Below, in pieces: positions 7,988 to 16,736 of a stretch of DNA of 41,301 bases (positions within the stretch are counted from its first letter, which is position 1; every line of letters starts with the position of its first letter). The stretch spans positions 1,520,717-1,562,017 of the forward strand of contig CP070805.1 of assembly GCA_020343655.1 (NCBI GenBank), given 5' to 3'. The notes under the pieces are model-generated. The model saw only the letters and a list, made by a program, of their open reading frames with translations. It was not told the origin of the DNA and searched no databases. The DNA comes from Promethearchaeota archaeon (GTDB taxonomy: Archaea > Asgardarchaeota > Lokiarchaeia > Sigyniarchaeales > SOKP01). The translations under genes were made by a program, and so were the position numbers.

Positions 7988-9778
7988 TTGAAAGGTGCCA
8001 AAGATAATATTTGGATATTTACCTTTGAATATGCGGGGATTGTGAAAGTAGGCGGTCTTGGAGAAGTGCCCGCAAATCAAGCTAAACATCTAGCTGATGA
8101 TTATGAAATCACAGTTTTTATTCCTTCACATGGTCAAATAAAAAAAATTGAAAATGACCTTAAATGGGAAAAGCAACCATTTAATTGCGTAGGTCAAATT
8201 AAACCTTCGCAGCTTGGGATAAATGAACCAGAAACTACCTATAATATTTCCTTTTATAAATCGAAAATCAATAATGTAAATATTATTTTATTGCATGGAG
8301 AAAATCCATTTACTAATAAATTCTTAGATGATAAGATCGTTTATAATCCTGATACCCTTAGTGGAAAGATTTGCTTGTTTAGTATAGGAATGCGTTGTTA
8401 TATTGATTTTTTAATTGATACTCGTAGAGAAGATTTACCAGATATAATTCATATACATGATTATCACGCAGTTATCCCTTTTATCGGAATTAAACAAATA
8501 TTAGCTAAAAATGGGTTAGATGTATCTTCCTTAATTACTATTCATTTATTAACTTGGCCAAGATATACAATTGATTTTTATAGGGTGTGTGGAATTGATC
8601 ATACGCCTATTACTATTCATTTAAAAGAAGGTCTTAAACCGTTAATTCTGGATGAATTTTACTCTATTTGTGAAGATATAACTGGAGGTTATCAGACACC
8701 TTCAGTAGAACAAATAGGGGCATTTATCAGCGATTTAGTGACAACAGTAAGTCAATCCTATTTAAAATCGGATATAATTCCAAATTGTGGTAAAGAATTA
8801 ATTGAATTTAAGTCTAATTTTATCTGGGATGGATGTGATTGGGATTATGATGAGATTTTTCAACAAGTATTAAAAATTCATGAACGTGAAATAAGAGAAA
8901 CTTTAAGTATATCCTATGAGAATAATTTAACGTTATCAGATATGAAGAAATATTTATTAACTCATAAAATATCCCATTTAGATAGAAGTCCGTTAATTCA
9001 ATCTGAAAAAGTTTTGAAAGTAATAAATGAAATTTCAAATGGAAATGAATTTGTTAGAAATGGTTATATTAAAGCTTTTAAAGAATCAGGTCCATTAGTA
9101 ATAACAACTGGAAGAATATCACCACAGAAAGGATTTGAAACTATTTTTGAAGCAATTCCAAAAGTATTGAAAGTTGTTCCTGATGCTAAATTCTTATTTC
9201 TTATATTACCTACTGATTACAGTTTAAACGAAATTAAGAGTTATGCCCAATACGTTAAAATTTATCCTAATAACATAAGAATTATTTTTGGAGTAGCTAC
9301 GGACATTTTTCATCTTGCACATATTTCTTCTGATGTTTATTGTGCCTTATCCAGATGGGAACCATTTGGTATTATTGCTTTAGAAGCAATGTCTACTAAA
9401 TTACCGGTAATCGCAACTAGAGTTGGAGGGTTTCAAGAATCCATAATAGACATTAGAAGTTTTCCTGAAATAGGTACCGGTATTTTGATTGAAAAAGATA
9501 ATCCATCTCAGTTTGCTGAAGCATTAATTTCTCTATTTAAATTAAAGGAAATATGCGAGAAAGTAAAAGATAAGGAATCAATTTATGACACTGAAAATTT
9601 TAAGATTGTAAATCAAATTCCTGATGAAATTCTCAAGTCTTTAGTACTTCTAGATCCAAATTATTACAACAAGATTAAAGAAAATTGCTATAAAAGAGTA
9701 GAACATAATTTTAGGTGGAGTATTGTTTCTAAGAAATTAATAGAGTTTTATTCTATTATAAAAAGTCTTCGGTCATAA
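7988..9778 (+). CDS. glgA: GT5 family glycogen/starch synthase-like glycosyltransferase
   Basis: The 596-residue protein has the GT-B fold of GT5 glycogen synthases. Lys20-V-G-G-L24 near the N-terminus is the nucleotide-sugar binding KxGGL motif. The C-terminal domain has TTGRISPQKGFE and SRWEPFGIIALEAMS, with Glu458 and Glu466 as the ExxxxxxxE pair of retaining GT-B enzymes. It should extend alpha-1,4-glucan from ADP- or UDP-glucose. A segment of about 100 residues (roughly 240-350) between the two domains is longer than in bacterial GlgA. The start is TTG at 7988: the frame is closed by a TGA at 7979, and no ATG or GTG precedes the KxGGL motif. No obvious Shine-Dalgarno is present. The divergent promoter region 7757-7987 is AT-rich and otherwise empty. 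Two MFS transporters follow closely on the same strand. Confidence 0.88.
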   Translation: MKGAKDNIWIFTFEYAGIVKVGGLGEVPANQAKHLADDYEITVFIPSHGQIKKIENDLKWEKQPFNCVGQIKPSQLGINEPETTYNISFYKSKINNVNIILLHGENPFTNKFLDDKIVYNPDTLSGKICLFSIGMRCYIDFLIDTRREDLPDIIHIHDYHAVIPFIGIKQILAKNGLDVSSLITIHLLTWPRYTIDFYRVCGIDHTPITIHLKEGLKPLILDEFYSICEDITGGYQTPSVEQIGAFISDLVTTVSQSYLKSDIIPNCGKELIEFKSNFIWDGCDWDYDEIFQQVLKIHEREIRETLSISYENNLTLSDMKKYLLTHKISHLDRSPLIQSEKVLKVINEISNGNEFVRNGYIKAFKESGPLVITTGRISPQKGFETIFEAIPKVLKVVPDAKFLFLILPTDYSLNEIKSYAQYVKIYPNNIRIIFGVATDIFHLAHISSDVYCALSRWEPFGIIALEAMSTKLPVIATRVGGFQESIIDIRSFPEIGTGILIEKDNPSQFAEALISLFKLKEICEKVKDKESIYDTENFKIVNQIPDEILKSLVLLDPNYYNKIKENCYKRVEHNFRWSIVSKKLIEFYSIIKSLRS

Positions 9779-9787
9779 AACGCTTAT

Positions 9788-9802
9788 GGAGCCATTAAAT
9801 TG
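9788..9802 (+). promoter_or_regulatory. Shine-Dalgarno GGAG with TTG start of first MFS gene
   Basis: GGAG at 9788-9791 is followed after 8 nt by the TTG at 9800-9802. The frame is closed upstream by a TAA at 9776, and there is no in-frame ATG or GTG between. The same GGAG-8 nt-TTG arrangement precedes the second MFS gene, so the rare start is conserved between the paralogues. Confidence 0.65.
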
Positions 9803-10969
9803 ATTATATCAAAAAAATCTGTTATTCTTCTTTTAATTTCTGTTCTAACTTATAATACAGCTGCTATGGCTCTCATATACTATCTTCCTCGATATTTATT
9901 GTATATCGGAGCTGAATTGCCAATAGTTCAGTTGGTTACTACAATTTACCCATTTAGTATGATCTTTTTACCTCAACTTTTAGGTAAATACTCGGATAAA
10001 ATACAAAATCGATATTTATTTTTTATCCTAGGCTCAATTGGAGCGAGCTTATTTTATTTTACATTAATATTTACAAGAGATTTAGTATTAATAACCGTTA
10101 TTTTAATTTTTTATGGTATGTGTGGTGCTTCATATAGATTAAATTTTACATTGTATCAAGAATTGACAAAAAATAATCCTAAATTTGTTACTTTTTACAA
10201 TGCAATTTCTGTGTTTGGATGGTTTCTTGGATCTCAAATAGGGGGGATCTTCATTGATATATATGGAATTTCACAAATCTTTGTTTTTTTACTAATCATT
10301 TCATTGATTAATGTATTTATAATTATTTTTATTAGAGAAAACCGGAATGCTATATTAGAGCATTATAATAGTGAAGAAGTTGACAATCCTGAATTAAATA
10401 ACTTAACCAACGTTGAAAAGAAAAATATTATCTCAAAATCCATATATGTTGCCCTCTTTGCCCGTCATTTTGGAGTTAGACCAATTATTACAATATTAGC
10501 CGTTTTAATGTCTTTTCACTTAAGCAGTGATACGCAGATAGGATTTCTATTAGGATTTAACCCATTACTTCAATTTTTTCTAATGTTATTAACAGGCAGA
10601 ATTATTACAAAAAAAAATGAAAAATATATATTGATGATAGGCTTCTTTTTGAGCAGTGGTGCTATATTGGGATATATGTTAGCAACCGATTTTTTTGGAT
10701 TTCTATTGAGTCAAATTATGATCTCAAGCTCATTTGCATTATTTTGGAACGCTACACAAATTTATATTGCACAAAAAACAAATCCAAGAAATAAAGGTAA
10801 ATATCTTGGGTATGCAAACTCTTCTTTCTTCTCAGGTGGGTTTTCAGGAGGACTTTTGTTTAGCTTACTGCTATCATTCAATCCTAACTATTATGCTTTC
10901 ATGTGGATAATGATGATTTTTCCATTATTATCTACTATAACCATTCTTATGAAGTTTAAAAGTGATTAA
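9800..10969 (+). CDS. MFS family transporter (tandem paralogue 1)
   Basis: The 389-residue integral membrane protein has about 11-12 hydrophobic segments. The first half contains the MFS motif-A-like loop GKYSDKIQNRY between TM2 and TM3. A basic/acidic cytoplasmic loop with IRENRNAILEHY follows TM6, and the second half repeats the fold. The substrate cannot be told from the sequence. It starts with TTG, supported by a GGAG element. It lies 21 bp after the GT5 synthase, so co-transcription is plausible and a sugar- or osmolyte-related role possible. It is a close paralogue of the next gene, sharing the N-terminal IxSKKSVILxLISV, the IQNR loop, the RENR loop, FHLSSDTQIGFLLG versus FHLGSDTEIGFLIG, and NKGKYLGYAN versus NKGKYMGYAN. 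Confidence 0.88.
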   Translation: MIISKKSVILLLISVLTYNTAAMALIYYLPRYLLYIGAELPIVQLVTTIYPFSMIFLPQLLGKYSDKIQNRYLFFILGSIGASLFYFTLIFTRDLVLITVILIFYGMCGASYRLNFTLYQELTKNNPKFVTFYNAISVFGWFLGSQIGGIFIDIYGISQIFVFLLIISLINVFIIIFIRENRNAILEHYNSEEVDNPELNNLTNVEKKNIISKSIYVALFARHFGVRPIITILAVLMSFHLSSDTQIGFLLGFNPLLQFFLMLLTGRIITKKNEKYILMIGFFLSSGAILGYMLATDFFGFLLSQIMISSSFALFWNATQIYIAQKTNPRNKGKYLGYANSSFFSGGFSGGLLFSLLLSFNPNYYAFMWIMMIFPLLSTITILMKFKSD

Positions 10970-11090
10970 TAGAAGATCATTAACTAACTTGTTATTCAAA
11001 TAAAAGTTTCTATTTCTTTAGGATAAAGTAGTAAACTAATTAAATTGGAAAATATTTTAATGAGTATTTTTAGTGCTACATTTTTTACAT

Positions 11091-11105
11091 GGAGAATAGA
11101 AATTG
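11091..11105 (+). promoter_or_regulatory. Shine-Dalgarno GGAG with TTG start of second MFS gene
   Basis: GGAG at 11091-11094 is followed after 8 nt by TTG at 11103-11105, the same geometry as in the upstream paralogue. The 133-bp gap between the two MFS genes is otherwise AT-rich without visible genes. Confidence 0.65.
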
Positions 11106-12284
11106 ATTGTATCAAAGAAATCTGTGATTCTTATTTTAATTTCTGTTTTTATTACTAATGCGGTTGCAATAGTAGTCTATACGTATGTACCTAAATACTT
11201 ATTAAATTTGGGAATAGATAAACCCTTAATGCAGCTTATAATTACAATCTTTCCCTTGACTGCTTTTATTTTTCCCCCACTATATGGATATTTTTCAGAT
11301 AAAATTCAGAATAGATTTATATTTATCGTATTTGGAACGATTGGTATAAATTTTGCTTTTCTTTTTTTATTTTTAACTCAAAATTTGATGTTTATAATTA
11401 TAATGCTATTTCTTTTTGGTTTTTTTATGGCAACATCAAATTTATTTATAACATTATTTGCTGAGTTAGTAGAAGATGATAAGAAACTTATTTCTTATTT
11501 TAACGCAATAATTGTGGCGGGTTGGTTTGTTGGAGCTCAATTTGGAGGTATTTTTATTGATATTTATAAAATAGAGAATATCTTCTTATTTGTATTTATA
11601 TTTTCTTTACCAACGATAATTTTCGTTGTTTTTATAAGGGAGAATAGGTCTCTGATAATAGAAAGGTATAGAAGTAGGGGGGATAAAAATCCTAATGACT
11701 TAATTTTAAACAATTTTAAAGAAGAAAGTCCAATTTCTCATTCAATTTATTATGGATTATTTTTTAGAAATTTTAGCATCAAGCCAATTATGCCAATCCT
11801 TGCGATTATTATGAGTTTTCATTTAGGTAGTGATACTGAAATCGGATTTTTAATTGGGTTAAACTTTTTACTTCAATTTTTTCAGATGTTATTTGTAGGA
11901 CAGATAATTACAATTAAAAATATTAAGTCTTTTATGATTTTGGGTTATATTTTAAGTGCAATATCCATTTATGGATACATTATCTCAAGTAATTTTTGGA
12001 TTTTCTTATTTTCCCAGGTTTTAGTTTCTTTTAGCTACTCTATGCATTGGGCAGCTACTACAATATATATTGCTCAAAATACAACACCAAAAAATAAAGG
12101 AAAGTATATGGGCTATGCTAACACCAGTGTTTTTTCAGGAAGTTTTTTAGGAGGTCTTTTATTCAGTCTATTATTAGTTCTTAATCCCGATTATTATATC
12201 GCTATGTATTTCATGATAATATTTCCTGTTATTTCCACTATAATCATCTTCTTAAAATTTAAACCTAAACAAGAAATTATTTAG
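11103..12284 (+). CDS. MFS family transporter (tandem paralogue 2)
   Basis: The 393-residue paralogue of the preceding gene is collinear over its whole length. It has 11-12 hydrophobic segments, the YFSDKIQNRF loop between TM2 and TM3, the conserved IRENRSLIIERY central loop, and GLLFSLLLVLNPDYY near the C-terminus. The high similarity of membrane segments and loops shows tandem duplication, while side-chain differences throughout the helices suggest the copies are old enough to have diverged in substrate. Its last 8 bp overlap the 3' end of the convergent helicase gene. TTG start with GGAG at 8-nt spacing. Confidence 0.88.
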   Translation: MIVSKKSVILILISVFITNAVAIVVYTYVPKYLLNLGIDKPLMQLIITIFPLTAFIFPPLYGYFSDKIQNRFIFIVFGTIGINFAFLFLFLTQNLMFIIIMLFLFGFFMATSNLFITLFAELVEDDKKLISYFNAIIVAGWFVGAQFGGIFIDIYKIENIFLFVFIFSLPTIIFVVFIRENRSLIIERYRSRGDKNPNDLILNNFKEESPISHSIYYGLFFRNFSIKPIMPILAIIMSFHLGSDTEIGFLIGLNFLLQFFQMLFVGQIITIKNIKSFMILGYILSAISIYGYIISSNFWIFLFSQVLVSFSYSMHWAATTIYIAQNTTPKNKGKYMGYANTSVFSGSFLGGLLFSLLLVLNPDYYIAMYFMIIFPVISTIIIFLKFKPKQEII

Positions 12285-14265
12285 CGGTCCAAAAAGGATA
12301 TAAATTCTGGGTTATAGCGTTAGGTTTATCAGGAATTATTTCTAGTTCTTTTCTTACCCAATCTGAAATCCATTTATATTTTGTTTTAAATCGGCTATCC
12401 ATAAAAATAATTGCCCCTTTATCAGAAATCTTTCTTATAGGTCTTCCAGAAGCTTGGTTTGCTCTTTGAATGGCAGGATATAAATAAGCGAAATTCCAAC
12501 CTTGCCTATTAAATACTTTATCATAATATCTTATTTTTGCTTCAACTCTAGGAGTAGGTAAATGATAGGGAAATCCAGCAATGATGACAGAGTTCATAAA
12601 ATCTCCCGGATAATCCGCACCTTCCGAATTTCTTCCACCACAAACCCCCAATAAAACGGCCCCTCCATTTGAAGCCATACTTTTGAAATCATCTATTAAT
12701 AAAGCATTTTCAGACGCGGATAAACCCGGTTCCTCAATGAACAATTTTTTATTATTGTTTTTTACTACTCTCTCGATTCCATTTATGTATAATCCCTTGA
12801 GAATTTGGTATGAAGCGCAAAATATTCCGATATTTGCTGGTGTACATTGTAAAACTTCATTAATTTTTTCTAACATTTTACGAAACATTCTAGGTGTTCT
12901 ATTATCTCTTTTAGTATCAACTCCTTCGGTGATAATAGCCTTTACATTTTTCTTACTAAATGGTGAATCAGCAATAATCCCTTTATAACTCTTTCCACAG
13001 TCATTAAAGCCCATTAAATTATTATATACATACGGATTCACAGTTCCAGAGAGATTTAAGCAGGTATATCCTCTTTTCAAGATAGGAATTGTGATTTCTC
13101 TTGGATCTAATGCAACAATTTCAATGGATATTGAACGTTTTCCTTTCCTCTCTTTAATATTATAACAGAAGAAATAATTATCTAAAGTATATGTGTTTAA
13201 CCATTTCAGCCAAAATTCTGCTAAAGAGCCTACAAAGTCTCTTGAGATTTCTCCATTTGCGATTCTTTCTTCATGAATTGACAGGCTGAATTCATGAAGA
13301 TCCTCAATAAAATTCTTAAATCCATTGAGATCATGAAATCCTAGTTTTTTATAAAGCATTTCTAAAATTTTATCTGGTTCGATAGCTTTTTCTTCAATTC
13401 TCAGTTTACTTTTTTCCTTGTTCAGTTGATCTAATAGGATTCTAACAAAACTCTGCATTAAAATGGGAGATCGATACATTTCAAGATCTTTTAAACATTG
13501 TCTTAACGAATACGGTGAAATTTTTTTCGAATTAACTTCTGTAGCAACGTCTATTACATTATGGCATTCATCTAATACTAAAATACAATTTTGGAGCTTT
13601 TGACCAATAAATTCTAAAAAAGATTCACGAATGAATGGGTTGAAAATCCATTGATAATTGCAAATTATAACCTTCATTCCTTCAAGTAAAAATTTGCTTA
13701 AGAAATAAGGACAAAATCCCTTTTCTTCACAAAATGATATAAGTTCTTCAGCATCAGTAGGTTTATTAAATAAATCTGGTGCGATTGATATTGGATTTTC
13801 AATTTGTCCTTTCTTTTTTAATAAGTTCAAAAAATGGATACAATTCCTATTTTTCCTTAAATCGCTACAGACAGACATCGCCTCACTTGGATTCAGCTTG
13901 AGAGAGATTAAAGTCTTATTTAGGCACATCTCGTTTCTTCCTCTTATCGAAAGACCATTAAGTTTTACTCCAAGATTATCATCGGTTATTTTTTGGGAGA
14001 TCTTTACCAATTCTTTTATTATTCGCCGATTTTGAGAATGTGTCCGGCACAAATAAATTATTTTTAGGTTCTTTTCTAATGCTAAAGGAAGAAGCCCACA
14101 TAAGGCAATAATTGTTTTTCCTGTCCCATTAGGAGCTGATAATAAAGATATTTTTTTTAATCTTGAACTTACTTCAATCTGTTTGGTGATTTTTTCTTGA
14201 TTTTCTCTGAATTGGTCGTAAGGAAAAAAAGATAAATAATTTATTTTTGTACACCAATATCTAAT
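12277..14265 (-). CDS. XPD/Rad3-like Fe-S DNA helicase with unresolved start
   Basis: This is a superfamily-2 helicase of the XPD/Rad3/DinG group. The open frame shows FPYDQFRENQ (Q-motif-like, as in human XPD), Walker A SAPNGTGKT (bases 14113-14139), a cysteine set for the 4Fe-4S domain (EMC, VC, NC, and FCPYF matching the WCPYF of XPD), the Walker B box LDECHNV (DECH rather than the usual DEAH), and C-terminal motifs GVCGGRNSEGADYPG and QASGRPIR. XPD unwinds DNA 5' to 3' in repair. The first conventional in-frame start is a TTG at 14052, but that lies after Walker A and would give an inactive protein. The frame stays open to 14265, just after a TAA, with no ATG, GTG or TTG. Translation must begin at a non-standard codon, or an indel in the A7 run at 14224-14230 separates it from a TTG/GTG at 14257/14254. 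Family call strong, start unknown. Confidence 0.87.
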   Translation of the reverse strand: MRYWCTKINYLSFFPYDQFRENQEKITKQIEVSSRLKKISLLSAPNGTGKTIIALCGLLPLALEKNLKIIYLCRTHSQNRRIIKELVKISQKITDDNLGVKLNGLSIRGRNEMCLNKTLISLKLNPSEAMSVCSDLRKNRNCIHFLNLLKKKGQIENPISIAPDLFNKPTDAEELISFCEEKGFCPYFLSKFLLEGMKVIICNYQWIFNPFIRESFLEFIGQKLQNCILVLDECHNVIDVATEVNSKKISPYSLRQCLKDLEMYRSPILMQSFVRILLDQLNKEKSKLRIEEKAIEPDKILEMLYKKLGFHDLNGFKNFIEDLHEFSLSIHEERIANGEISRDFVGSLAEFWLKWLNTYTLDNYFFCYNIKERKGKRSISIEIVALDPREITIPILKRGYTCLNLSGTVNPYVYNNLMGFNDCGKSYKGIIADSPFSKKNVKAIITEGVDTKRDNRTPRMFRKMLEKINEVLQCTPANIGIFCASYQILKGLYINGIERVVKNNNKKLFIEEPGLSASENALLIDDFKSMASNGGAVLLGVCGGRNSEGADYPGDFMNSVIIAGFPYHLPTPRVEAKIRYYDKVFNRQGWNFAYLYPAIQRANQASGRPIRKISDKGAIIFMDSRFKTKYKWISDWVRKELEIIPDKPNAITQNLYPFWTAK

Positions 14266-14405
14266 TTATGTATTTCATTTTATTCTAAAATTTATATTGC
14301 CATAGACTATAAAAATTTACTTATTCAGTAATAAACATGAATAAAATTGGTATATTATAGAAAATCTCTCCTTCTAATGATAGTTAAGAGAAAATTTAAA
14401 TAACA

Positions 14406-14413
14406 TTTATATA
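14406..14413 (+). promoter_or_regulatory. Likely TATA box of crotonase gene
   Basis: TTTATATA lies 22-29 nt before the ATG at 14436, the spacing of an archaeal TATA box for a leaderless or short-leader transcript. The rest of 14266-14435 holds no recognisable gene. Confidence 0.45.
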
Positions 14414-14435
14414 ATAATTTGTCCAATTAACTTTT

Positions 14436-15269
14436 ATGAATTTTGAACAATTAATTTACGAAGAGAAGGATCAAGTAGCAAGAATCACTCTTAACCGCCC
14501 AAATGTCTTAAATGCCTTAAGTATGCAACTCTCTGACGAAATTGTAAAGGCTATAGAAATAGTTCGCCAATCTACAAAATTAAAATTTTTAGTAATTAAG
14601 GGTGCTGGAAATAACTTTAGTGTAGGTGATGATATTACTGAAATGCTAAATTGGGGTGATGCGAATGGAATAACGCGGCGTGTAAGATATTACCAAAATA
14701 TGGCAAATCAAATTGAAGAATTAGATAAAATTACAGTCGCAGCAGTAGATGGTTTTGCGGTTGGTGGAGGATTAGAGATCACGATGGTATGTGATTTTGT
14801 CATCGCAACAGAAAGAGCTAAATGGGGGATGCCAGAAGTGGATGTAGGAATAACACCAGGATGGGGTGGTACTACTAGACTATCGCGTCTTATTGGAAGG
14901 CGTAGAGCTAAGGAAATTAATTTAATAGGAGCGCTTCACCCTGCATATCGAGCAGTAGAATGGAATTTATGGAATCGTGTAGTTCCAAACGATCAACTTG
15001 ATAATGAGGTAGAAAAATTACTTGAAGTACTCAAATCTAAGAATCAACAGGGTTTAAGGCAACTCAAATTTATAATAAATAGAGGAGTTGAGTGTGATCT
15101 TTATACAGCACAGGGTTTTGAAGTGTTATCAAGCGCATTAACAGGAGCTGTTAGTGGAATGTGGAAAATAAAGGATGCAGATCGAGGCGCAGGGATAATA
15201 AGTTTTTCTAAAAAAAATGAGCTCTGGGAACAGAGAAGAAACTTAGCTAAAAACTTCTGGACAGATTAG
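14436..15269 (+). CDS. Enoyl-CoA hydratase/isomerase family protein (crotonase)
   Basis: The 277-residue protein is a standard-length crotonase. The acyl-CoA/oxyanion-hole segment is GNNFSVGDDITEM. Both catalytic glutamates of true hydratases appear in place: Glu114 in VGGGLEITMVCDF and Glu134 in WGMPEVDVGITPGWGGT, 20 residues apart as in rat crotonase (144/164). It should hydrate 2-enoyl-CoA to 3-hydroxyacyl-CoA, as part of beta-oxidation or a related CoA route. Its natural partner, a 3-hydroxyacyl-CoA dehydrogenase, is encoded about 10 kb away in this window. It is monocistronic, with a TATA box close to the ATG, and convergent with the glycine-cleavage operon, leaving a 28-bp gap. Confidence 0.95.
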   Translation: MNFEQLIYEEKDQVARITLNRPNVLNALSMQLSDEIVKAIEIVRQSTKLKFLVIKGAGNNFSVGDDITEMLNWGDANGITRRVRYYQNMANQIEELDKITVAAVDGFAVGGGLEITMVCDFVIATERAKWGMPEVDVGITPGWGGTTRLSRLIGRRRAKEINLIGALHPAYRAVEWNLWNRVVPNDQLDNEVEKLLEVLKSKNQQGLRQLKFIINRGVECDLYTAQGFEVLSSALTGAVSGMWKIKDADRGAGIISFSKKNELWEQRRNLAKNFWTD

Positions 15270-15271
15270 TA

Positions 15272-15288
15272 TTAATATGTAATATTAA
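15272..15288. terminator. Small hairpin between convergent genes
   Basis: TTAATAT (15272-15278) and ATATTAA (15282-15288) form a 7-bp stem with a 3-nt loop in the 28-bp gap between the crotonase and gcvPB stops. Its position suits a bidirectional terminator, but an all-AT stem in an AT-rich genome is weak evidence. Confidence 0.3.
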
Positions 15289-15297
15289 CTTATAATA

Positions 15298-16734
15298 TTA
15301 ATCATGTAGAACCGGTTTTCTAGCAGCTAGTACAGCATCAAGACGTTTAACTGGAGTATTGTGAGGAGCATTTCTTAAGAGAACCGAGTTAGATTTTGCC
15401 TCATCATAAATTTGATTCATTACCTCCACAAAGTAATCTAAAGATTGTTTTGATTCAGTTTCAGTAGGCTCTATCATTAAAGCTCCTGGAATAATTAAAG
15501 GAAAATAGATGGTTGGAGCATAGATTCCAAAATCAAGAATACGTTTTGCAATATCTTCAGTAGTGACATTATTGGGCATTCCTTGATCTGATAAGACAAA
15601 CTCATGTTGGCAAACACGGTTATAAGGGAGATAATATTTTTGTTGCAATTGAACTTTTAAATAATTTGCATTTAAAACTGCAATCTGAGCAACTTTCTTT
15701 AAACCTTCGGCACCTAAAGCTAGGATATAAGCATATGCTCTAATTATTACTCCAAAATTACCCCAAAAAGCTTTAATTCTACCAATTGAAACATCATTTT
15801 TTTCTCTACATGCTATCCCTTGTTTTGTTGATATTAAGCAAGGTTCAGGAAGGAAAGGGATTAATTCATTTACAACACCTATGGGGCCTGATCCTGGTCC
15901 CCCTCCACCATGAGGAGTAGAAAAAGTTTTATGTAAATTTAAATGAACAATATCAAATCCCATATCCCTAGGACGGCATATTCCTAACATTGGATTAAGA
16001 TTTGCCCCGTCATAATAACATAAACCTCCATTATCATGCACAATGCGCGTAATATCTTTTATCTGCTTATCAAAAATCCCTAAGGTATTGGGATTGGTCA
16101 ACATGATTCCTGCAATATCACCTTCCAGCATCGCGAATTCTAATTGATCTAAAGGAACTTCTCCATGTTCATTTGATTTTAATTCTATGATTGAAAATCC
16201 TGCCATCTTTGCCGATGCGGGATTGGTTCCATGAGCAGAATCTGGAACAATTATTTTTTGTTTTTTAAGACCTTTAATCTCAAAATATTTTTTCATAATT
16301 AATAAACCCACTAATTCCCCATGAGCTCCAGCCGCAGGTTGTAATGTAAAGCCATCCATTCCTGTTAATTCTCCTAATAATTTTGAGAGATGATATAGCA
16401 ATTCAAGACAACCTTCACTTTCTTCTTGTAATGGATGAATAAACGTAAATCCTGGTAACTTTGCCACAACCTCATTCACTTTAGGATTATATTTCATGGT
16501 GCATGAGCCAAGTGGATATATTCCAGTATCAACTCCATAATTTCGAAGACTTAAATTGATAAAATGACGGATAATATCTACCTCTGGGATATTTGGAATT
16601 GGTAAATCTTTTCTTTGTAAATTTTCTGGTAAAATTTCATTAAGATCAACCATATCAACATCCATTTGAGGTACAAAACTCTGTTGTTCACCATCAAATC
16701 CTTTTTCAAAAATTAGTGGAATATTAGATTTCAT
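15298..16734 (-). CDS. gcvPB: Glycine dehydrogenase (decarboxylating) subunit 2
   Basis: The 478-residue protein is the C-terminal-type subunit of the split P-protein found in archaea and many bacteria. The PLP lysine is Lys269 in HLNLHKTFSTPHGGGGPGSGP, and further conserved blocks are YPLGSCTMKYNP, AHGTNPASA and MIEPTETES. With subunit 1 it decarboxylates glycine and passes the aminomethyl group to the lipoyl arm of GcvH. It is the last gene of the operon gcvT-gcvH-gcvPA-gcvPB; its ATG follows the gcvPA stop by 2 bp, consistent with coupled translation and a 1:1 complex. No dihydrolipoamide dehydrogenase gene is in the window. Confidence 0.97.
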   Translation of the reverse strand: MKSNIPLIFEKGFDGEQQSFVPQMDVDMVDLNEILPENLQRKDLPIPNIPEVDIIRHFINLSLRNYGVDTGIYPLGSCTMKYNPKVNEVVAKLPGFTFIHPLQEESEGCLELLYHLSKLLGELTGMDGFTLQPAAGAHGELVGLLIMKKYFEIKGLKKQKIIVPDSAHGTNPASAKMAGFSIIELKSNEHGEVPLDQLEFAMLEGDIAGIMLTNPNTLGIFDKQIKDITRIVHDNGGLCYYDGANLNPMLGICRPRDMGFDIVHLNLHKTFSTPHGGGGPGSGPIGVVNELIPFLPEPCLISTKQGIACREKNDVSIGRIKAFWGNFGVIIRAYAYILALGAEGLKKVAQIAVLNANYLKVQLQQKYYLPYNRVCQHEFVLSDQGMPNNVTTEDIAKRILDFGIYAPTIYFPLIIPGALMIEPTETESKQSLDYFVEVMNQIYDEAKSNSVLLRNAPHNTPVKRLDAVLAARKPVLHD

Positions 16735-16736
16735 GA

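Noticed and set aside
12277-14052. Taking TTG 14052 as the true start of the helicase
   Set aside because: It would delete the Walker A motif that is encoded in the same open frame directly upstream.
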